64,000 nt of DNA from Mycobacterium senriense (GTDB taxonomy: Bacteria; Actinomycetota; Actinomycetes; Mycobacteriales; Mycobacteriaceae). The stretch spans positions 2,170,001 through 2,234,000 of the forward strand of contig NZ_AP024828.1 in the NCBI RefSeq assembly GCF_019668465.1, written 5' to 3'. Below are positions 60,937 through 64,000 of this stretch, one piece after another. Below the pieces are notes generated by a model. It ran no database searches, was not told the DNA's origin, and saw only the letters and a program-made list of their open reading frames with translations. The translations under genes were made by a program, and so were the position numbers. Every line of letters starts with the position of its first letter. Position 1 is the first letter of the stretch.

Positions 60937-61398
60937 CTACACCCGCTCCAGGTAGAAGTAGTAGTACTTGCCGTTATCCCGGACACCCTTGCCGTTCATG
61001 ATGCCCATCACGGCGTCGTCGTCGATCTTCTTGAAGTGGTCGTGCACCGGCTGGCCGTCGTAAACCATGGTGGCGGTGACCTCGCCGCGGAAGTCCTCCA
61101 GCCACAGGCTGGCCTCGCCCTTGCCCATCTCCACGTTGGAGAACTTGTTGCCCTCGGCGTCCAGGCACACGAGCGGCTGCACGTCGCGAACGGACTTGAA
61201 GGTCTTGCCGTACCAGCCGGCCTTTTCCAGTTGGCCGTTCATCTTGTGGCCGGTCTGGAACTCGCCGCCCTTCCACTCGCCGAGCATCCCGTCGATCGTC
61301 GCGGGCTGAAGTTCGGCCCAGAACTCGTCGAGCTCGGAATCCGCGATGTCGCCGCTGCGCTCTTTGAGTTCGGTGAACTTCTTCCGCGCGAGGTCCAC
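60937..61398 (-). CDS. GXWXG/DUF4334-domain protein
   Basis: 153 aa. An N-terminal GXWXG domain (about 30-80) includes GMLGEWKGGEFQTGH, and a C-terminal DUF4334 domain (about 88-150) contains the acidic-hydrophobic pattern VYDGQPVHDHFKKID and GVRDNGKYYYFYLERV (quoted segments separate). This two-domain family is small, cytosolic and of unknown function; a ligand-binding beta-barrel fold is likely. It is 9 bp downstream of hisC2 and probably in one operon with it. Confidence 0.75.
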   Translation of the reverse strand: MDLARKKFTELKERSGDIADSELDEFWAELQPATIDGMLGEWKGGEFQTGHKMNGQLEKAGWYGKTFKSVRDVQPLVCLDAEGNKFSNVEMGKGEASLWLEDFRGEVTATMVYDGQPVHDHFKKIDDDAVMGIMNGKGVRDNGKYYYFYLERV

Positions 61399-61407
61399 GG
61401 CGACTCC

Positions 61408-62475
61408 TTACGATTCGGTGCGGGCGATCCAGTCGCAGGCGAAACGCAGCAGGGCGTCATTCTCCTCCGGCGCACCAATGGTGACACGGATGCCTTCGGA
61501 CGCGAACGGCCGCACTACCAGGCGCGCGTCGGCGGCCTGCTCGGTGAAGTCCATGGTGCGCTCGCCCAGCGGCAGCCAGACGAAGTTGGCCTGCGACGGG
61601 GGCAGCTCGAACCCGGCCTCGCGCAGGGCGTCGCTCACGCGGGTCCGCTCGGTCACCAGCGCGTCGGTGCGGGCCATCAGCTCGTCGGAAGCCTCGAGAG
61701 ACGCGATGGCGGCCGCCTGCGCGACGTTCGTCACCGCGAACGGCATGACGACCTTGTCCAGCGCGGTGATCAGGTCCGGGTGGCCCACCGCGTAACCGCA
61801 GCGCAGCCCCGCCAGCCCGTAGGCCTTCGAAAAGGTCCGCAGCACAACGACGTTGCTGCGCGTCAGGGCCAGCTCCAGGCTGTTGGGCAGCATGCCGTCG
61901 CGGATGTATTCGACGTAGGCCTCATCGATGGCGATCAGGACGTGCGGCGGCACCGCGTCGACGAATCGCGTCAACGCGTCCGGTTCGACGACGGTGGACG
62001 TCGGATTGTTCGGGTTGCACACGAAGATCAGCCGGGTGCGGTCGGTGATCGCGGCGAGCATCGCTTCGAGGTCGTGCGTGTGGTTGGTCAGCGGCACCTT
62101 GACCGTGGTCGCACCGGACACCTGGATGATGGGCAGGTAGCACTCGAAGCTGCGCCAGCCGATCATCACCTCGTCGCCGGCCGCCGCGGTGATCTGAACC
62201 AGCTGCTGGCACAACGTGACCGAACCACTACCGACCGCAATCTGCTCGGGCGCGACGTCCGAACCCAGGTGCATGGCCAGCGCGGCCTTGAGGTCCACGC
62301 TGGCGTTGTCCGGGTAGCGGTTGACGACGGCAACCGCACGCTCGATGGCCGCATGCACGCTGGGCAGCGGGCCGTACACGGTCTCGTTGCTGGCCAGTTT
62401 GATGGAGCCCGGGACGTTCTTGCCGGGGACATACACTGGCAGTCCGGCCAGTTCGTTGCGAAGGCGAGCGGTCAC
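61408..62475 (-). CDS. hisC2: HisC2/aromatic amino-acid aminotransferase
   Basis: 355 aa fold-type I PLP aminotransferase (Mtb Rv3772, 353 aa), acting on histidinol phosphate or on aromatic amino acids; Mtb data favour the aromatic role. PLP-binding features: SNETVYGP at the N-terminus, Asn-containing FVCNPNNPTS near residue 150, Asp in IAIDEAYVEY near 183 and the Schiff-base Lys217 in TFSKAYGLAGLR; the Arg in RVTIGAPEEN binds substrate carboxylate. Confidence 0.93.
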   Translation of the reverse strand: MTARLRNELAGLPVYVPGKNVPGSIKLASNETVYGPLPSVHAAIERAVAVVNRYPDNASVDLKAALAMHLGSDVAPEQIAVGSGSVTLCQQLVQITAAAGDEVMIGWRSFECYLPIIQVSGATTVKVPLTNHTHDLEAMLAAITDRTRLIFVCNPNNPTSTVVEPDALTRFVDAVPPHVLIAIDEAYVEYIRDGMLPNSLELALTRSNVVVLRTFSKAYGLAGLRCGYAVGHPDLITALDKVVMPFAVTNVAQAAAIASLEASDELMARTDALVTERTRVSDALREAGFELPPSQANFVWLPLGERTMDFTEQAADARLVVRPFASEGIRVTIGAPEENDALLRFACDWIARTES

Positions 62476-62558
62476 TTCGACAGTTTATGTCTCGACTGTG
62501 TACAGTATGGCCGGTTCCGCGAGACCGGAAAGGGGTCGGTACCCTCAGAAAGTCCAAG

Positions 62559-62647
62559 GGAGGCGTGCCAGAGCGGCCGAATGGGGCTCACTGCTAATGA
62601 GTTGTCCCCCTCAAAGGGGACCGGAGGTTCAAATCCTCTCGCCTCCG
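62559..62647 (+). tRNA. tRNA-Ser (anticodon GCT)
   Basis: 89 nt. Acceptor GGAGGCG pairs with CGCCTCC (62640-62646), discriminator G. Anticodon stem GCTCA/TGAGT (one G-T pair) holds loop CTGCTAA. A long variable arm (GTCCCCCTCAAAGGGGAC) marks the serine class. CCA not encoded. Confidence 0.97.
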
Positions 62648-62690
62648 CTAGATCCTTTAGCGGCAACACGGAACGACAACTGAAGAACAG

Positions 62691-62763
62691 GCGCCCGTAG
62701 CTCAACGGATAGAGCATCTGACTACGGATCAGAAGGTTAGGGGTTCGAATCCCTTCGGGCGCG
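62691..62763 (+). tRNA. tRNA-Arg (anticodon ACG)
   Basis: 73 nt. Acceptor GCGCCCG pairs with CGGGCGC (62756-62762), discriminator G. Anticodon stem TCTGA/TCAGA holds loop CTACGGA. Its last 20 acceptor/T-arm bases recur 839 bp downstream. Confidence 0.97.
62743..62762 (+). repeat. Direct repeat copy 1 (tRNA-Arg 3' end)
   Basis: GTTCGAATCCCTTCGGGCGC, part of the tRNA-Arg T-arm and acceptor. An identical copy is at 63582-63601, in the same direction. A tRNA 3' end and such a partial copy are the usual form of integrase attachment sites. Confidence 0.7.
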
Positions 62764-62767
62764 CTCA

Positions 62768-63070
62768 TCACCTGCTGGCGGCCAGCCGCGCTTGCCGTTG
62801 TCTAGCCGCCGGCCGTGCCGGATCGACGGAGTTCCCCCCGAGATAGCAGCGCTCGAGCTGCTCGACGAGAGACTGTGCCTCCCGGATATCCCGGCGCAGC
62901 GTCGTTGCTTCGATTCGCAGTGCGCGTGCCCTGGCGTTGCTCGCGGTTCCGATCTGACGCTCGATCGACGCGAGCTTGTCGTTCAGCTCCTGCAGCTGAA
63001 CGTGTAGCGCTCGAACGAACTCGACGGCCTGGGCAATCTGCCGTCGACCCATCGGGTCATTTCCCCCCAC
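62768..63070 (-). CDS. Coiled-coil protein of unknown function
   Basis: 100 aa from ATG 63070, or 94 aa from the in-frame ATG at 63052 (MGRRQIAQ). Residues 15-75 are strongly helical with heptad spacing (LHVQLQELNDKLASIERQI, then TTLRRDIREAQSLVEQLE); the C-terminus is basic (RPAARQRQARLAASR). Its stop is 4 bp from the tRNA-Arg 3' end, inside the segment bounded by the duplicated tRNA end. A position-matched Mtb gene (Rv3771c) may be related; I cannot confirm it. Confidence 0.6.
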   Translation of the reverse strand: MGGNDPMGRRQIAQAVEFVRALHVQLQELNDKLASIERQIGTASNARARALRIEATTLRRDIREAQSLVEQLERCYLGGNSVDPARPAARQRQARLAASR

Positions 63071-63413
63071 GCCGGCTATCTACCCGAGTGCTTTCGGCGC
63101 TCAAACTTCCTGGCTAATCCGGGCGCGCGAACGTTGCTGCGAGACTCGTTTAGTTAGCGCGACTCGAGCCGCAGATTCGCACGAGCGGTGGATAGGTCGT
63201 CGCAAAATCCAATTCCGCGGCCCACTCCCCGAAGTGGTCCGCCTCGGTGGGGCAACGGACGGTCCTATTCAGACGCGGACTCGACCCCAATCCGGTGAAG
63301 AGCCGTCCGAGAGCACCCCGGTCGGGCGCCGCGACAGCTGACCGAGCGCAGTTTGCTATGCCACAGACCGGGGTAGGTGGCATGCGAACACACCACTTGG
63401 ACGGAGCAGCCCG
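63071..63413. other. Non-coding or ambiguous segment
   Basis: 343 bp within the interval flanked by the tRNA-Arg repeat. A minus-strand frame (63150-63455) is open but needs a TTG start and has no recognisable features. I see no RNA gene or integrase fragment here. Confidence 0.4.
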
Positions 63414-63530
63414 TTGACCACCGCCGAACAGCCACCGCCAGAAGGCGACGAACAACCGCCACAGGCCACCGAGGGCAAAGAAGAGGAAGCAGACGCGCAG
63501 TCTGCTGAAGCCGACGACTCACAAAAGTGA
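63414..63530 (+). CDS. Possible 38-residue acidic peptide
   Basis: TTG start with GGAG 8 bases upstream, encoding MTTAEQPPPEGDEQPP... and ending EADDSQK. It is very rich in Glu, Asp, Gln, Pro and Ala, so likely disordered. It competes with a minus-strand frame over the same bases. Low support: no homologue known to me. Confidence 0.3.
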   Translation: MTTAEQPPPEGDEQPPQATEGKEEEADAQSAEADDSQK

Positions 63531-63581
63531 GTGGGTCCGCGGGCGCGTTGCTCACGCGCTAGCCGTAACCGCGGTGCCGAC

Positions 63582-63601
63582 GTTCGAATCCCTTCGGGCG
63601 C
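63582..63601 (+). repeat. Direct repeat copy 2 of the tRNA-Arg 3' end
   Basis: Identical to 62743-62762 over 20 bases. Flanking bases differ (CGAC before and TCGG after, against AGGG and GCTC at the tRNA copy). No tRNA can form around it. Confidence 0.7.
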
Positions 63602-63657
63602 TCGGTAGCTGAGGGCTCGGCAACCCAAAATGATTTGAATCGTTAAGACCCAGTTTC

Positions 63658-63686
63658 TTGTCGGCGCAGCTTTTCGCCGATACTTT
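63658..63686 (+). promoter_or_regulatory. Strong promoter placing the start site at the ATG of the glycine microprotein
   Basis: TTGTCG (63658-63663), a 17-base spacer and TACTTT (63681-63686). The -10 ends 6 bases before ATG 63693, so transcription would begin at the A of the start codon, giving a leaderless mRNA. There is no ribosome-binding site in between (GCGCCC). Confidence 0.6.
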
Positions 63687-63692
63687 GCGCCC

Positions 63693-63821
63693 ATGACAAT
63701 CAACATTGAGCAAATCGGTGGCGGCGCGGGCGGCGGCTTCGTTGGTGGCGGCGCCGGAGGTGGTTTCGTCGGTGGTGGCGCCGGCGGGGGCTTCCTGGGC
63801 GGTGGCGCCGCCGGCGGCTAA
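63693..63821 (+). CDS. Glycine-rich tandem-repeat microprotein
   Basis: 42 aa: a short leader MTINIEQI followed by three units of GGGAGGGF(V/L) and a last GGGAAGG. The repeat units differ at many synonymous third positions (Gly codons GGT, GGC, GGA, GGG; Ala GCG, GCC; Val GTT, GTC) while the amino acids stay the same, which suggests selection on the peptide. A matching promoter lies just upstream. The last 4 bases overlap the stop of the converging GNAT gene. No family is recognised; a structural or nucleic-acid/lipid-associated peptide or a modified peptide precursor are possible. Confidence 0.55.
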   Translation: MTINIEQIGGGAGGGFVGGGAGGGFVGGGAGGGFLGGGAAGG

Positions 63822-64000
63822 GCCCCGGACTCGCGCACCCGGCCCGGCTGAATGATCGGCCCGGGTGCTTCATCCGGCTCGGCAGCCGCCAGATCGAGCT
63901 GCAGCCACGCGACGTCGTGCCAGCCGTCGTGTTTCCACTCGACGCGCCGGTACAGGCCCACTTCGGTGAACCCGAACGACCGGTGGAAGCCGTTGCTGGC
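63818..64000 (-). CDS. GNAT acetyltransferase, C-terminal fragment
   Basis: The last 60 codons of a minus-strand gene whose start lies beyond the window. SNGFHRSFGFTEVGLYRRV followed by GWHDVAWLQLDL matches the end of GNAT-family phosphinothricin/amino-acid N-acetyltransferases (the acetyl-CoA helix and final strands). The acceptor is unknown. The terminal 20 residues are Pro/Glu-rich. Confidence 0.75.
   Translation of the reverse strand, partial: ASNGFHRSFGFTEVGLYRRVEWKHDGWHDVAWLQLDLAAAEPDEAPGPIIQPGRVRESGA

Noticed and set aside
62472..62771. Minus-strand 99-aa open frame across the tRNA genes
   Set aside because: It is the antisense translation of tRNA-Ser and tRNA-Arg; the APEGIRTPNLL-type peptide is a known artefact of tRNA loci.
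63150..63455. Minus-strand 101-aa frame starting at TTG
   Set aside because: No ribosome site, no recognisable domain and conflict with the acidic 38-codon frame; left unannotated as ambiguous.
63356..63706. Minus-strand 116-aa open frame
   Set aside because: Includes the antisense of the duplicated tRNA-Arg end, has Ser/Ala-rich low-complexity sequence and overlaps the promoter of the glycine microprotein.

Overview
The window is high-GC mycobacterial chromosome. It carries the complete arabinogalactan and mycolic-acid assembly region of a slow-growing mycobacterium, in the reverse orientation to the M. tuberculosis (Mtb) Rv3816c-Rv3772 numbering. Two features point to the M. avium complex: embR lies divergently beside embA-embB, and DprE1 has Ala at the position of Mtb Cys387, as reported for M. 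avium. The species call is inference; no database was searched.

Layout. (a) 1-3.5 kb: three tandem PlsC-type acyltransferases (the first cut by the window edge), a HAD phosphatase, and a divergent DoxX/HxlR pair. (b) 3.5-6.4 kb: secreted peptidoglycan amidase and the repeat protein Erp. (c) 6.6-13.2 kb: glf, glfT2, a PAP2 phosphatase, ubiA and aftB. These make galactofuranose, the galactan chain, the decaprenyl-phospho-arabinose precursor and the terminal arabinose caps. (d) 13.5-26.1 kb: fbpA, fbpD, culp6, then fadD32-pks13-accD4, which build mycolates and attach them to the wall. (e) 26.2-30.6 kb: accessory block with a TPR protein, fadE35, a GarA-like FHA protein and a small secreted protein. 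(f) 30.7-47.6 kb: embB, embA, divergent embR, two small genes, then embC, aftA, dprE2, dprE1 and a GtrA protein, i.e. the arabinan half of the wall. (g) 47.7-54.3 kb: GreA-like protein, a TauD-type dioxygenase, the galactan exporter and primer (wzm, glfT1, wzt), the proteasome activator bpa and a large membrane glycosyltransferase. (h) 54.4-64 kb: metabolic and unknown genes, three tRNA genes, and a short segment bounded by a duplicated tRNA-Arg 3' end.

How it works together: Glf supplies UDP-Galf; GlfT1 and GlfT2 build lipid-linked galactan, exported by Wzm/Wzt. UbiA, the PAP2 phosphatase and DprE1/DprE2 make decaprenyl-phospho-arabinose, used outside the membrane by AftA, EmbA/B/C and AftB. 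FadD32, AccD4 and Pks13 make mycolates and the Ag85 proteins transfer them.

Most notable oddities: a GarA paralogue without its phospho-threonine motif; an apparently leaderless 42-residue glycine repeat microprotein; a 20-bp direct repeat of the tRNA-Arg 3' end; a class V aminotransferase-fold protein without its PLP lysine; an MPT51 with a serine in the nucleophile position but no histidine; and a 57-bp tandem repeat covering the fbpD stop codon. No CRISPR array, complete insertion sequence or prophage was seen.
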